In this document: positions 1 to 7,054 of the stretch, in pieces
How the letters are laid out: the number at the start of each line of letters is the position of its first letter
How positions within the stretch are numbered: position 1 is the first letter of the stretch
Assembly (NCBI RefSeq): GCF_025359345.1
Contig: NZ_JANYGQ010000022.1
Coordinates: forward strand, 124,001-188,000
Source of the DNA: Mucilaginibacter sp.
GTDB taxonomy: Bacteria; Bacteroidota; Bacteroidia; Sphingobacteriales; Sphingobacteriaceae
Reading direction: 5' to 3'
Length of the DNA: 64,000 nt
Made by a program: the position numbers and the translations under genes
The notes under the pieces: generated by a model
Database searches by the model: none
Told to the model about the DNA's origin: nothing
Seen by the model: the letters and a program-made list of their open reading frames with translations, nothing else

Positions 1-218
1 GGATGCCGCTACAATCCCTAATGCGGCCTTGCCGGAAAAAAGCTTCACTCTATCGCTACGCACAGCTTCGCTCTCTCGCCCCAGCCCCTTTCCGGCCGCA
101 CGGCAAAAACCTGTGTGCCAGACGCCACTACACATCCCTTTGCCCACCCGCTTCGCTAAGGGGCAAATTGTCGCCATTGTCCGTCAGCCAGGTACTTGCC
201 CAGCCCCTAAAAAATAAA

Positions 219-380
219 TCACGGTTGGCGATTGGGCTTCTCGGCAATATTGTCGCGGTAATCAGGAACTTTTTGTTCGGCTAATTTCGATCGAGCAAGC
301 ATCGGGTGAACTCGGTAGGCTTTTTTTCCGTAGTACTCCACCACTTTTGTCTCTTTCGTTTTTTCCTTATCTATATTCAT
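219..380 (-). CDS. Small hypothetical protein coupled to AlpA
   Basis: A 53-residue, highly charged protein (MNIDKEKTKETK at the start) with no family I recognise. The start at 380 is chosen because its ATG overlaps the TGA of the upstream AlpA gene in an ATGA arrangement, which indicates translational coupling. An in-frame upstream start would lie inside the AlpA gene. It has no membrane segment or signal peptide. Its position directly behind an AlpA regulator next to a P4-type integrase start suggests a small accessory protein of the same island; that is inference. It is real as an open frame with coupling, but its function is unknown. Confidence 0.5.
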   Translation of the reverse strand: MNIDKEKTKETKVVEYYGKKAYRVHPMLARSKLAEQKVPDYRDNIAEKPNRQP

Positions 381-574
381 CGATTTATCACCCGTTGCGA
401 TTTTGAGATTTGTTCCTGTATCCATTGTTGGACATCACTCTCTAACCAGCCGACGGATCTGGCTCCAAGTGATATTTGCGTTGGAAAATTTTCTTGCGCG
501 ATTTTTTTATAAAGTGTGCTTCTCGGTAAGCCAGTTAGCGCTTTGACTTCGTTTAGGCGAATAATTTTATGCAT
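377..574 (-). CDS. alpA: AlpA-family phage/island transcriptional regulator
   Basis: A 65-residue winged-helix DNA-binding protein of the AlpA (MerR-like, excisionase-related) family. The sequence has the family pattern: a start of the form MHKIIRLNEV, the helix-turn-helix TGLPRSTLYKKIAQENFP at residues 13-30, then LGARSVGWLESDVQQWI. The start at 574 is preferred over the longer frame to 601 because family members begin at this Met. AlpA proteins activate integrase or excision genes of P4-like prophages and islands, and a P4-type integrase begins divergently at 954. The protein is most like proteobacterial AlpA members, unlike most of the window. The stop overlaps the next small gene by ATGA. 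Confidence 0.85.
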   Translation of the reverse strand: MHKIIRLNEVKALTGLPRSTLYKKIAQENFPTQISLGARSVGWLESDVQQWIQEQISKSQRVINR

Positions 575-692
575 ACTTTCCCTTTGTGTTGATGCGGGCA
601 AAGAGCTATAGTCTCACTGCGACAGATCAAAGACAGATTTACAAATAGCGGACTATGGTTCGGTAGAATGTTCCCGCAGCATCTCGACTAAA

Positions 693-953
693 GTGGGGGT
701 AAGTTTGGGGGTTGTTGAGATTGGCGAATCAAAAATAATTAATAAATTCCAATGGTTATTGTTGCATTTCGAGTCCCGTCACTCCCGCCATTTTCTCTTC
801 CAGAAATGGCTCACAAAATCCCCAAAAGCATAGAGTTTAAGCCAAATATCGGCTCATGCGACGCTCCCAAGCGCTCGAGCTGTCTATTGACATCCGGGGG
901 TAAGTGGGGGTAACAGTGGGGGTAACCATCCACTCCATTTGAAAGTTACCCCC
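693..953 (+). repeat. GGGGGTAA direct and inverted repeats upstream of P4-type integrase
   Basis: The octamer GGGGGTAA or close variants occurs at about 695-702, 706-713, 896-903, 906-913 and 918-925, and inverted as TTACCCCC at 946-953 directly before the integrase ATG. Clustered GGGGGTA motifs just upstream of P4-type integrase genes are a recurring arrangement. They may be integrase arm-binding sites or part of integrase autoregulation; that role is inference. Confidence 0.55.
768..790 (+). other. tRNA 3'-end-like sequence, candidate att core
   Basis: The segment starts with TTCGAGT, a perfect T-loop, continues with a 3' T-stem half and an acceptor 3' strand, and ends CCGCCA. The matching 5' T-stem half is missing upstream, so this is not a whole tRNA but only the 3' part from the T-loop onward. 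That is what is left at an attL, attR or attP core of islands that integrate into tRNA 3' ends. It lies 164 bases before the P4-type integrase start, the expected position. The tRNA identity cannot be told. Confidence 0.5.
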
Positions 954-1114
954 ATGTCGCTAACAGACGCAAAGCTAAGGAATGCCAAATCTCAGGTTAA
1001 ACCGTTCAAGCTAAGCGACGAGAAAGGGCTCTTTCTGCTTGTTACTCCATCCGGGGGCAGGTGGTGGCGGTTCAAATACCGATTCGCTGGTAAAGAGAAA
1101 TCTCTCTCGTTAAG
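954..1114 (+). pseudogene. P4-type tyrosine integrase, N-terminal fragment
   Basis: About 53 codons of an integrase of the P4/DUF4102 type: MSLTDAKLRNAK, then the GLFLLVTPSGGRWWRFKYRF motif that is diagnostic for the N-terminal arm-binding domain, ending at KSLSL. Full-length members have about 400 residues. After about position 1112 the frame stays open for 20 more codons but the residues no longer fit the family, which expects GTYPE next; the DNA there belongs to the opposite-strand relaxase. The start at 954 gives the family N-terminus; the frame opens earlier at 939. The catalytic domain is absent, so this cannot be a working recombinase. Confidence 0.8.
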
Positions 1115-1600
1115 CACTTTCGTTAATTCGTGCTTCAACTCCATTGCACGGGAAAATTCCGCCATGCGCTTGTAGCTGTTGCTGTCACTTGCGGTCGGGC
1201 CTTCATAACCAATACGGTTAGCTACGATATGCAAATGTTCATGCTCGGTGTCATTGTGCGTGATCACTACATACTGTTTGTTTTCAAAATCGAACTGCCT
1301 GGCCAGTTGCTGTGCAATATCAATTTTATCCTGTATGCTCAATTTCCCTGCATCCTGGTGGGCGAGGCTGATCGAGGCATGAAATACTGGCTTGCTAACC
1401 TTCGGATTAAGTTTGCTAACCTCAATAAACTGCCGAATCAGTTCCTTCTTGGTGCCAAAGCATTGATTATAATGGATCACCTGCGCCTGCTTTTTCTCAC
1501 GCTCAATTTTTTGTTGTTCCTCGGTTTCCTGCAACCTGCCGTCATGCAGGTATTGCATACAGCCGCTGAAGCTCTTTCCGGTCACTATCTTTCCAATCAT
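992..1600 (-). CDS. mobB: Relaxase/mobilization nuclease, C-terminally truncated
   Basis: A relaxase of the Bacteroidota mobilization type (Relaxase/MobB-like, PF03432 class): it starts MIGKIVTGKSFSGCMQYL, and carries the metal-binding histidine region around residues 110-130 (ITHNDTEHEHLHIVANRI). It would nick oriT and pilot strand transfer. Only about 165 residues fit the family; the last 35 or so (after MELKHELTKVL) are read-through into the integrase fragment on the other strand, so the gene lost its C-terminal half. Usual lengths are 300-500 residues. It overlaps the end of mobC by 4 bases. A truncated relaxase could still have the nicking domain but is probably not functional. Confidence 0.8.
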   Translation of the reverse strand: MIGKIVTGKSFSGCMQYLHDGRLQETEEQQKIEREKKQAQVIHYNQCFGTKKELIRQFIEVSKLNPKVSKPVFHASISLAHQDAGKLSIQDKIDIAQQLARQFDFENKQYVVITHNDTEHEHLHIVANRIGYEGPTASDSNSYKRMAEFSRAMELKHELTKVLNERDFSLPANRYLNRHHLPPDGVTSRKSPFSSLSLNGLT

Positions 1601-2022
1601 TCCAAGTAAGTTTTAACTGCTTTGACTAAACCCTGTAAGCTTCGGATTTCTTGGTTGAGCAAAGCCCTGTCCATGGCATCCAGTTCATCAACCCCGTTTC
1701 GTTTCCGTGCGATCTGGTTCAAGTTCGCTGCGACATGGTTCAGAGTTCCCGTCAGTTGCAAAACCTCTTTTGGTAATGTCTTCACTTTTACCCGCCCCTT
1801 TAAACCGAGTGTCCGTAGGAAAACCGATATATTTGTACCTGCCTTCCTGGCATTCATCTGAATGATTTTCTTTTCCATGATAGTACACATTACTGTCAGG
1901 TGATTACCTCTTTTTAGCGTTACTTTTGGCCTGCCGCCCTTATTTACACTTCTCGGTTTTTTATCTTTTTTACTTTTAATCTCTTTGATTATTTCACTAA
2001 GCTTACCTTCCATAGTCTTCAT
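1597..2022 (-). CDS. mobC: MobC-type plasmid mobilization relaxosome protein
   Basis: A 141-residue basic protein with the MobC (PF05713) signature: a lysine-rich N-terminus, GGRPKVTLKRGN, a ribbon-helix-helix-like segment, and the C-terminal motif LNHVAANLNQIARKRN at about residues 93-108. MobC proteins bind oriT and help the relaxase open the DNA at the nick site. It lies immediately upstream of and overlaps the relaxase gene by 4 bases, the usual mobC-mobB operon order of Bacteroidota mobilizable elements. A candidate oriT hairpin lies just upstream at 2062-2095. Confidence 0.85.
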   Translation of the reverse strand: MKTMEGKLSEIIKEIKSKKDKKPRSVNKGGRPKVTLKRGNHLTVMCTIMEKKIIQMNARKAGTNISVFLRTLGLKGRVKVKTLPKEVLQLTGTLNHVAANLNQIARKRNGVDELDAMDRALLNQEIRSLQGLVKAVKTYLE

Positions 2023-2061
2023 TAATCTTTAACCCCCCCGAATGCGATAGCATGAGTGGGG

Positions 2062-2095
2062 GCCAGCGTTTCGGCAGGGCCGAAACATAGCTGGC
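2062..2095. other. Candidate oriT hairpin
   Basis: Nested perfect inverted repeats: outer GCCAGC / GCTGGC (2062-2067 and 2090-2095) and inner GTTTCGGC / GCCGAAAC (2068-2075 and 2079-2086) with a 3-base loop. It lies about 40 bases upstream of mobC, where oriT is found in comparable Bacteroidota mobilization modules. No nick site can be assigned from sequence alone, and a terminator role is less likely because no T-run follows on either strand. Confidence 0.45.
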
Positions 2096-2328
2096 TCCAC
2101 AAAAAAGCAGAGACATACGGTTATACATATATGTGATTTCCGGCGCGTTGGTGCAGTAGTCCTTGTCATGCTTATTATGCCTTTTGGGTTTAATATTCTG
2201 CCACATTGGGTTTTGCCACCGGGTAAAAAGCATGACCATTGGATCAGCCGCTGCCAGCGGCTTTTGGTTGGTTCTGTAATACCTTGCGCCAATGTGGAGA
2301 TAATCAATTATCGTTTCCATAAAAAAAA

Positions 2329-2631
2329 TTACCGGTGCGTGAATACTGAAGCTTCTACTTTTTTAACATCTTCTTCCAACTCGGACTGGTAGAATACTTT
2401 ACGGCGTGGCCCGAGGTCATGCCGCCTGATTAGGCCAAGCTGTACATACCTGCGCAAGGTGGGCAGTGAGACTTTTAATGCCTGGCTGGCCTGTGACGGA
2501 GTGAGCGGCGATTCCACTTCCGCGTTTTTTTGTAATGCATGGTGTTCATCGATACAGGCGGATACAATCTTTTTCAGAAAGCGTTCTGCTTCCTGCATCG
2601 AAAATCCAACAAATTGAATGTGCTGTTCCAT
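2329..2631 (-). CDS. Excisionase-family helix-turn-helix protein
   Basis: A 100-residue protein with a MerR-like HTH_17 domain at about residues 42-80: LTPSQASQALKVSLPTLRRY followed by VQLGLIRRHDLGPRRKVFY. This pattern (HTH, then a beta wing ending in a Tyr before an acidic helix) is typical of excisionases and small regulators carried by Bacteroidota integrative elements. The first 40 residues form a predicted helix with no known match. It sits between the mobilization genes and the integrase, on the same strand as both, so it probably controls excision or mobilization; that is inference. Confidence 0.8.
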   Translation of the reverse strand: MEQHIQFVGFSMQEAERFLKKIVSACIDEHHALQKNAEVESPLTPSQASQALKVSLPTLRRYVQLGLIRRHDLGPRRKVFYQSELEEDVKKVEASVFTHR

Positions 2632-2757
2632 AAGATTAATTTTAGAACAAAGAGAAACAACATCCTTTCCGGTTAAAGTGGCATTATTGGAAACTGGAAG
2701 AAAAACAGGAATTTATTTTACGTGTATTTTCTGCCATTAGCTATAATAAAGAAAAAT

Positions 2758-3753
2758 TTAGGGCAATAATTCGGATACAGGTTTTAATAATTTATAAACC
2801 TGCCTGGCCTTATCGTTGGAAATTTTGCCTTTACTTATCTGATAAACTGAATTAACCCGTTCACCTGCATGATTATAAACCCAGAGCTTTTCCTGTATGA
2901 GTTGCCAGGAAGCAATCAGTATTTTTTCATCTTTCAACTGGCGAAAAAGTAAATGCAGTTTTTGCGCATCAAGGTTGGTCGGGTTAGCTTGTGCGAGATT
3001 AAGTTCAATGGCGGCCGCTTCATTCTTTCTAAATATCATTGAAAATTCCTCTAACGAATACGGTTTAATAAATAAGGCGTTAAGTAAGTCATATAAGTAG
3101 CTGATTACCTCTTTTTGCTTTTCGGCATTTAGATCATCAGTGATTTTCAGATAGCCATATTTGGAAGCGTCATATTTTTGTGGAGAATGTACAACAGTTG
3201 GCGTAATTTCTATTCGGACCGGCACCTGGTGGTGCTGGCTGGCCAATAAAGTTTGCAGATATTTAGTCAACCTATCCCGGCAAGATTTGTCGCGTATTAA
3301 GAGTTGCTGAAATGCTGGTTCGCGTCCGGCATTTTCTCGTTTCATCAGGGCAAATTTGATTTCGCCGCTATACCTGTTCAATGAATAGGTATAAGGCTCG
3401 TGGTGCGTACTTATGGCAGTCAGTAGGGTATTTAATTCCTGTTCACTCCATAGAACTACTTTCATCAGTTTAAAAATATCGAACTGCATAGTGGTTTCGG
3501 AGAAATTAAAGTACAGGAATTTGCAGCACCACTTGAAATGGCTTAACAAGCTTTCAAAATTGAAATCGAACGGACAGGAAATAAATGATACACAATAATG
3601 ATGATCCAAAGCATGCTGCACCGTCCTTTTAAAGTCAGTGATGATTTCCGGAAAAACCGGCTTTTGATCCTGAAAAGCAACCTGGTAACAAAAATAAGAA
3701 GTGGATCTGGCCTTCGTAACGAAAGATACATCCTTAAAATCGGCTTTTTTCAT
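2758..3753 (-). CDS. Hypothetical protein of the mobilizable element
   Basis: A 331-residue soluble protein with no domain I can name. Scattered features: aromatic-rich N-terminal half, a mixed alpha/beta centre and a helical C-terminal third (around FRQLKDEKILIASWQLIQ) that could be a small winged-helix-like fold. The start at 3753 (MKKADFKD) is preferred over the longer frame to 3837 because a rho-independent terminator for the upstream gene lies at 3801-3825, inside the longer frame. Position next to the HTH and mobilization genes is like that of RteC-type regulators in Bacteroides elements, but I see no clear RteC motif. Function unknown. Confidence 0.6.
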   Translation of the reverse strand: MKKADFKDVSFVTKARSTSYFCYQVAFQDQKPVFPEIITDFKRTVQHALDHHYCVSFISCPFDFNFESLLSHFKWCCKFLYFNFSETTMQFDIFKLMKVVLWSEQELNTLLTAISTHHEPYTYSLNRYSGEIKFALMKRENAGREPAFQQLLIRDKSCRDRLTKYLQTLLASQHHQVPVRIEITPTVVHSPQKYDASKYGYLKITDDLNAEKQKEVISYLYDLLNALFIKPYSLEEFSMIFRKNEAAAIELNLAQANPTNLDAQKLHLLFRQLKDEKILIASWQLIQEKLWVYNHAGERVNSVYQISKGKISNDKARQVYKLLKPVSELLP

Positions 3754-3800
3754 GGGTTCCTGATTCAACCTGCAAATCAGCTCAAAAGTTTTGAAAAAAC

Positions 3801-3825
3801 AAAAGGCTGGAGAATTCAGCCTTTT
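3801..3825 (-). terminator. Rho-independent terminator after the 59-residue gene
   Basis: Perfect 9-base stem AAAAGGCTG / CAGCCTTTT (3801-3809 and 3817-3825) with a 7-base loop. Read on the minus strand it is followed by a T-rich stretch (TTTTGTTTTTTC). It separates the small gene at 3834-4013 from the next gene and helps decide that gene's start. Confidence 0.7.
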
Positions 3826-3833
3826 GCTATAAA

Positions 3834-4013
3834 TCATTTAGAACGATCTTTGTTTATTATCCAATTGGGAATGGGGTGTTCTTTTAAAAATGCTTTGGCC
3901 TTTTCTGCCTTTTCTACAAAGTAAGGTTCATCAGCATAACTTCTCATCTGTTCTACGACAATAATATCACTATTAGTTTTTCCCTTAACCGCTGCTTTTT
4001 TAACTATAGACAT
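3834..4013 (-). CDS. Small hypothetical protein (59 residues), partner of DUF6934 gene
   Basis: A short gene with a strong ribosome binding site (AGAAAGGAG six bases before the ATG). The product begins MSIVKKAAVKGKTNSD, continues with a predicted helix (EKAEKAKAFLKEH) and ends with a basic tail NKDRSK. It contains no membrane segment. It follows the DUF6934 gene by 33 bases on the same strand and is closed by a terminator at 3801-3825, so the two form a compact unit. The size and pairing resemble a toxin-antitoxin or other small two-gene accessory module, but no direct motif supports this. Confidence 0.65.
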   Translation of the reverse strand: MSIVKKAAVKGKTNSDIIVVEQMRSYADEPYFVEKAEKAKAFLKEHPIPNWIINKDRSK

Positions 4014-4046
4014 AATAACTCCTTTCTAATATACAAATTTATTACT

Positions 4047-4487
4047 TTAATTTCGCTTTACCAAAAACGCTTCATAATTGACATTTGACTTAAAATCTTC
4101 CCAGTTACCATTTTTATAACCCCAAACCATAAAATCCTTGCGGATTTCTTCCCAAAGCCGGTTGATCCCAATTTGATAAAGCCTGGTTCTTGAAGGCGTG
4201 CTACCCTCCGCATAAATAAAATGATCCCCATAGTGGTTACAAAACACATTTATTGTATTGGCGACGGTTGCCAAAATCATGTCTTTATCTTTGTTATTAC
4301 TGGTAACTGAATCACTAATTAATCCGGCTCTATTTTCATCGCCAAATGCTAAATTATAAGTAACAGGATTGTCCCTGATCTTTGTGTACCTGATTACCTT
4401 TTTAATCTTTCCCTTTGGACCGTCACTATAAAAAATGAAATCCTGAAAATTATTTACAGTGCTATAATTATATCGTTCTAAGTTCAT
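4047..4487 (-). CDS. DUF6934 family protein
   Basis: A 146-residue protein that I recognise as DUF6934, a family abundant in Sphingobacteriaceae and Chitinophagaceae. Visible family motifs: VIRYTKI, YNLAFGDE, ISDSVTSNNKDKDMILATVA at residues 57-76, and AEGSTPSRTRLYQIGI in the C-terminal half. The SNN-x-D and EGS(T)P-xR-TRLYQ motifs are the best conserved. The biochemical role of the family is not known to me. The gene is part of a minus-strand run from the integrase down to mobB, and is followed by a 59-residue gene it may be functionally paired with. Confidence 0.8.
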   Translation of the reverse strand: MNLERYNYSTVNNFQDFIFYSDGPKGKIKKVIRYTKIRDNPVTYNLAFGDENRAGLISDSVTSNNKDKDMILATVANTINVFCNHYGDHFIYAEGSTPSRTRLYQIGINRLWEEIRKDFMVWGYKNGNWEDFKSNVNYEAFLVKRN

Positions 4488-4496
4488 ATGGTTTAG

Positions 4497-5840
4497 TTAG
4501 ATAGCAAATGTCTTTAGGGTTTCAAAATGCCGGACACTATCCAATATCTTTACATAATCCATTGTTTGAGATAACTTGGAGTGTCCTAAATTCCTTTGCA
4601 GGACTTCCGGCCGCATCCCATTCTCCAGGCTAAGGATGGCATACGTGTGCCTGGCTGAATGACAAGAAAGGATTTCGTATTTTTTCTTAATTTCTGTCTT
4701 TACTTCGCTGCCATATTGGGCTGTCAACTCTATCTCGGTATCAATTTTTGCATCCTCGCAAAGCTCCTTTAAATAATCGTTCGCTTTTTGGTTAGAGGGA
4801 ACCGGCAACAATTTTTTGAATTTTTGTTGGTCCCAGTATTTTTCTATGATGATTACCGCTTTTGGCGGCAGGGCAATCTCATGAAATTTGCGGGTCTTTT
4901 TAATCACAAACTTTAAAACATGATACTGCTGGCCTTTATCACTTTTTTTTAGATAATGCGCTTGGTGTATCTGTTGCAAATCACTATAACGCAAACCGGT
5001 ATAACAACCAAACAAAAAAACGTCTTTTAACTTTTCAAGCCTATCACTTTCAGGTAAGTGTTTTTCAAGGGTTTTAATCTCCTTCTGCTTTAAAAAGATA
5101 ATTTCTGTAGAACTGCGCTGTACTTTAATTTCCTCTAACGCGGACGAACTGCCTAATAATCCTTGCTTATGCGCTTCTCGCAATATTTGCTGGAGCATAG
5201 AAATCTTTTTTTCAACTGTAGTATTGTTGTTCTTTTTATCATTCGTTAGATAAGTGATAAAACCCTCTACAAATTCTTTGTTGACATTTACCAATAGTGG
5301 CGGCCGGGTGCCTACATGGTCTTTCAAAGAAGATACCATTGTGCTAATATTTCTTTTGGTACTTTCCTGCCCTGGCTTATTATATCGTTTAAGATAGTTT
5401 TCACAAAAGGAAACAATACTTTCATGACTAACACTGTGATTAACGGTAATCAATCGTTTTAGCTCCGACATATCTACCGGTTGAAAGGTTTCCTTCTTGC
5501 CTCGCAAATATTTGGATACCTTGTCGGTTATAGTCGTAATATACGTATTAACATCATCGGCTCCCCTAAACCCTCGTGCCATTTGCTGATTGACATCCCA
5601 ACATGCATAGGATATGACTTTCTTTGTCGTTATCTGTTTCCCCGGAATCCTAAATCCGGTATAATGGCGGATGCGATTCCTTTTATAAACGCCCTCATCA
5701 TCATTGAATCCCCTGTTCGTATATTCAAACATAAGGGGTAAATTGCTCTGTTTATCCGGTTTCGAGTCCAGATAAAATCGTCCGTACTTCCTTTTAATTC
5801 CCATATACTGCGGTGCAATGTGCGGTGCAATTTCTTTCAT
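4497..5840 (-). CDS. Tyrosine recombinase (integrase) of the mobilizable element
   Basis: A 447-residue site-specific recombinase of the Bacteroidota tyrosine integrase type. The N-terminal half has the Arm-DNA-binding and SAM-like core-binding regions (to about residue 230); the C-terminal catalytic domain shows all key residues: Arg284 in GCYTGLRYSDL, a beta-hairpin Lys near 314, HSAR (His394, Arg397), His420 in LGHS and the nucleophile Tyr429 in MDYV. The length is normal and the gene looks intact. It would integrate and excise the element by cutting at an att site. It is the first gene of the element on the minus strand, so the element end probably lies between 5841 and about 6176. Confidence 0.92.
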   Translation of the reverse strand: MKEIAPHIAPQYMGIKRKYGRFYLDSKPDKQSNLPLMFEYTNRGFNDDEGVYKRNRIRHYTGFRIPGKQITTKKVISYACWDVNQQMARGFRGADDVNTYITTITDKVSKYLRGKKETFQPVDMSELKRLITVNHSVSHESIVSFCENYLKRYNKPGQESTKRNISTMVSSLKDHVGTRPPLLVNVNKEFVEGFITYLTNDKKNNNTTVEKKISMLQQILREAHKQGLLGSSSALEEIKVQRSSTEIIFLKQKEIKTLEKHLPESDRLEKLKDVFLFGCYTGLRYSDLQQIHQAHYLKKSDKGQQYHVLKFVIKKTRKFHEIALPPKAVIIIEKYWDQQKFKKLLPVPSNQKANDYLKELCEDAKIDTEIELTAQYGSEVKTEIKKKYEILSCHSARHTYAILSLENGMRPEVLQRNLGHSKLSQTMDYVKILDSVRHFETLKTFAI

Positions 5841-6176
5841 TTAGCTTCTTTTAAGAGAAAACAAGTGAAAGGTTTTTTACTATTTATAATTTGATTATCA
5901 ATGATTTATAGTCATAATGCAAACATATAAAAAATTATCGAAAAGGAAAAATTAGTTCTGCTCCCGCTACCTTTTAAAAAGTCAAAAGTCTTTAGTCGTA
6001 AGTCTAAAGACTTTTTTCGTTTGAGGCCTTTTAGTTTTCTGACTAAATTGCCGTTTATAGGTGCATAGTTACTCCGTTACAGGAAACGAATAGTACACTG
6101 CTTTGACCTGTAGTTAATGAAGTTTAACTATTTTTGAAAGCCCGGATCAATTGATCTGGCCAATAATACGTATAAA
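5841..6176. other. Intergenic region: integrase promoter side, element end, map promoter
   Basis: An AT-rich gap with divergent genes on both sides. It holds the strong hairpin described at 5984-6017. By position it should contain the integrase promoter, the mobilizable element's end (att) and the promoter of the methionine aminopeptidase gene. I see no second copy of any att sequence in the window, because the other element end was lost at about 1110. Confidence 0.4.
5984..6017. terminator. Strong hairpin, bidirectional terminator-like
   Basis: A perfect 12-base inverted repeat AAAAGTCTTTAG / CTAAAGACTTTT with an 8-base loop and extra T residues to 6017. Its flanking A and T runs would serve as a terminator on either strand. 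No gene clearly ends here in the plus direction, so it may insulate the integrated element, or be a recombination-related site. Confidence 0.5.
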
Positions 6177-6938
6177 ATGTCTATCACGTCGAGCGAAGAA
6201 TTAACAGGAATGAAAGCAGTAAGCGAACTTGTTGCGCTTACATTGCGGCAAATGATCGATCATGCAATGCCGGGGATGACAGCAAAGGATCTGGATGATT
6301 TTGGCGGTTCAATACTGGAAAAACATGGGGCGAATTCCGCTCCCTTAAAAACATACAATTTTCCTGGCAATACTTGTATCAGCATTAATCAACAGATTGC
6401 CCATGGTATACCAAAAGCGGAAACAATATTAAAAGAAGGCGACCTGGTTAACATCGATGTCTCGGCTGAACTAAACGGTTACTGGGCCGACAATGGCTGT
6501 TCTTTTGTTCTTGGTGGAGATATACATGGCCATCAGCCCCTGGTTAATGCTTCAAAAGAAATATTACGAAAGGCGATCAGCCATATCAAAGGCGGCGTAC
6601 GCGTGGCCGACATTGGCCTGATCATAGAAACTGAGGCTAAAAAGCGTGGATATAAAGTAATAAAAAATTTAACGGGGCATGGAGTTGGCCGAAGCTTACA
6701 TGAAGAACCGCACGAAATTGCAAATTATCGAGATCGTTTCAACCTGCAGCGCTTCAAGAAAAACTCCGTGGTAGCCGTGGAAACTTTTATCTCAACTGCA
6801 TCTACTATTGCGGAGACGCAGTCAGATGGGTGGACGCTTGTTGGGGATAAAGGCGGCTATGTGGCACAACATGAGCACACTATTCTGATCACAGGTGGCA
6901 AACCGGTTATTTTAACCGAAAATAATGGTGTTTGGTAA
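6177..6938 (+). CDS. map: Type I methionine aminopeptidase
   Basis: A 253-residue cytosolic metallopeptidase that removes the initiator methionine from new proteins. All five metal ligands of the pita-bread fold are visible: Asp94 and Asp105 (VNIDVSAELNGYWADN), His168 (GHGVGRSLHEEP), Glu202 (VAVETFIS) and Glu233 (QHEHTILIT); His76 in AHGIP is the usual substrate-binding histidine. It lacks the zinc-finger extension of type Ib enzymes and has the normal length. It is probably an additional copy, since map is normally found in the ribosomal protein operon; that is inference. A bidirectional terminator follows at 6997-7034. Confidence 0.93.
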   Translation: MSITSSEELTGMKAVSELVALTLRQMIDHAMPGMTAKDLDDFGGSILEKHGANSAPLKTYNFPGNTCISINQQIAHGIPKAETILKEGDLVNIDVSAELNGYWADNGCSFVLGGDIHGHQPLVNASKEILRKAISHIKGGVRVADIGLIIETEAKKRGYKVIKNLTGHGVGRSLHEEPHEIANYRDRFNLQRFKKNSVVAVETFISTASTIAETQSDGWTLVGDKGGYVAQHEHTILITGGKPVILTENNGVW

Positions 6939-6996
6939 TAAAGCCTCGTTGTGAATGTTTTTTATTTAAGGTGCGCTAGTCTCGGATAACGTATAT

Positions 6997-7034
6997 AAAA
7001 AAGGAAACACCCCTATGTGAGTGTTTCCTTTTTT
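6997..7034. terminator. Bidirectional terminator between map and SDR gene
   Basis: Perfect 14-base stem (AAAAAAGGAAACAC at 6997-7010 and its complement at 7021-7034) with a 10-base loop between two convergent genes. The A and T ends make it active on both strands. Confidence 0.85.
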
Positions 7035-7054
7035 AATTTATGCAATTGTTTAAT

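Noticed and set aside
3..284. 93-codon plus-strand open frame at the left edge
   Set aside because: Arg- and Pro-rich composition, no ribosome site, and it faces the small gene at 219-380; looks like chance.
788..810. CCATTT/AAATGG hairpin next to the att core
   Set aside because: Only a 6-base stem without a T-run; not convincing as a terminator.
1115..1175. Last 20 codons of the plus-strand integrase-like frame
   Set aside because: The sequence here is antisense to the relaxase, and the residues do not fit the integrase family; only 954 to about 1114 is a real fragment.
2003..2320. 105-codon open frame on the minus strand over the candidate oriT
   Set aside because: It runs through the palindrome and overlaps mobC, has an odd composition (many Trp, Met and Cys) and no recognisable pattern; oriT regions often have chance open frames.
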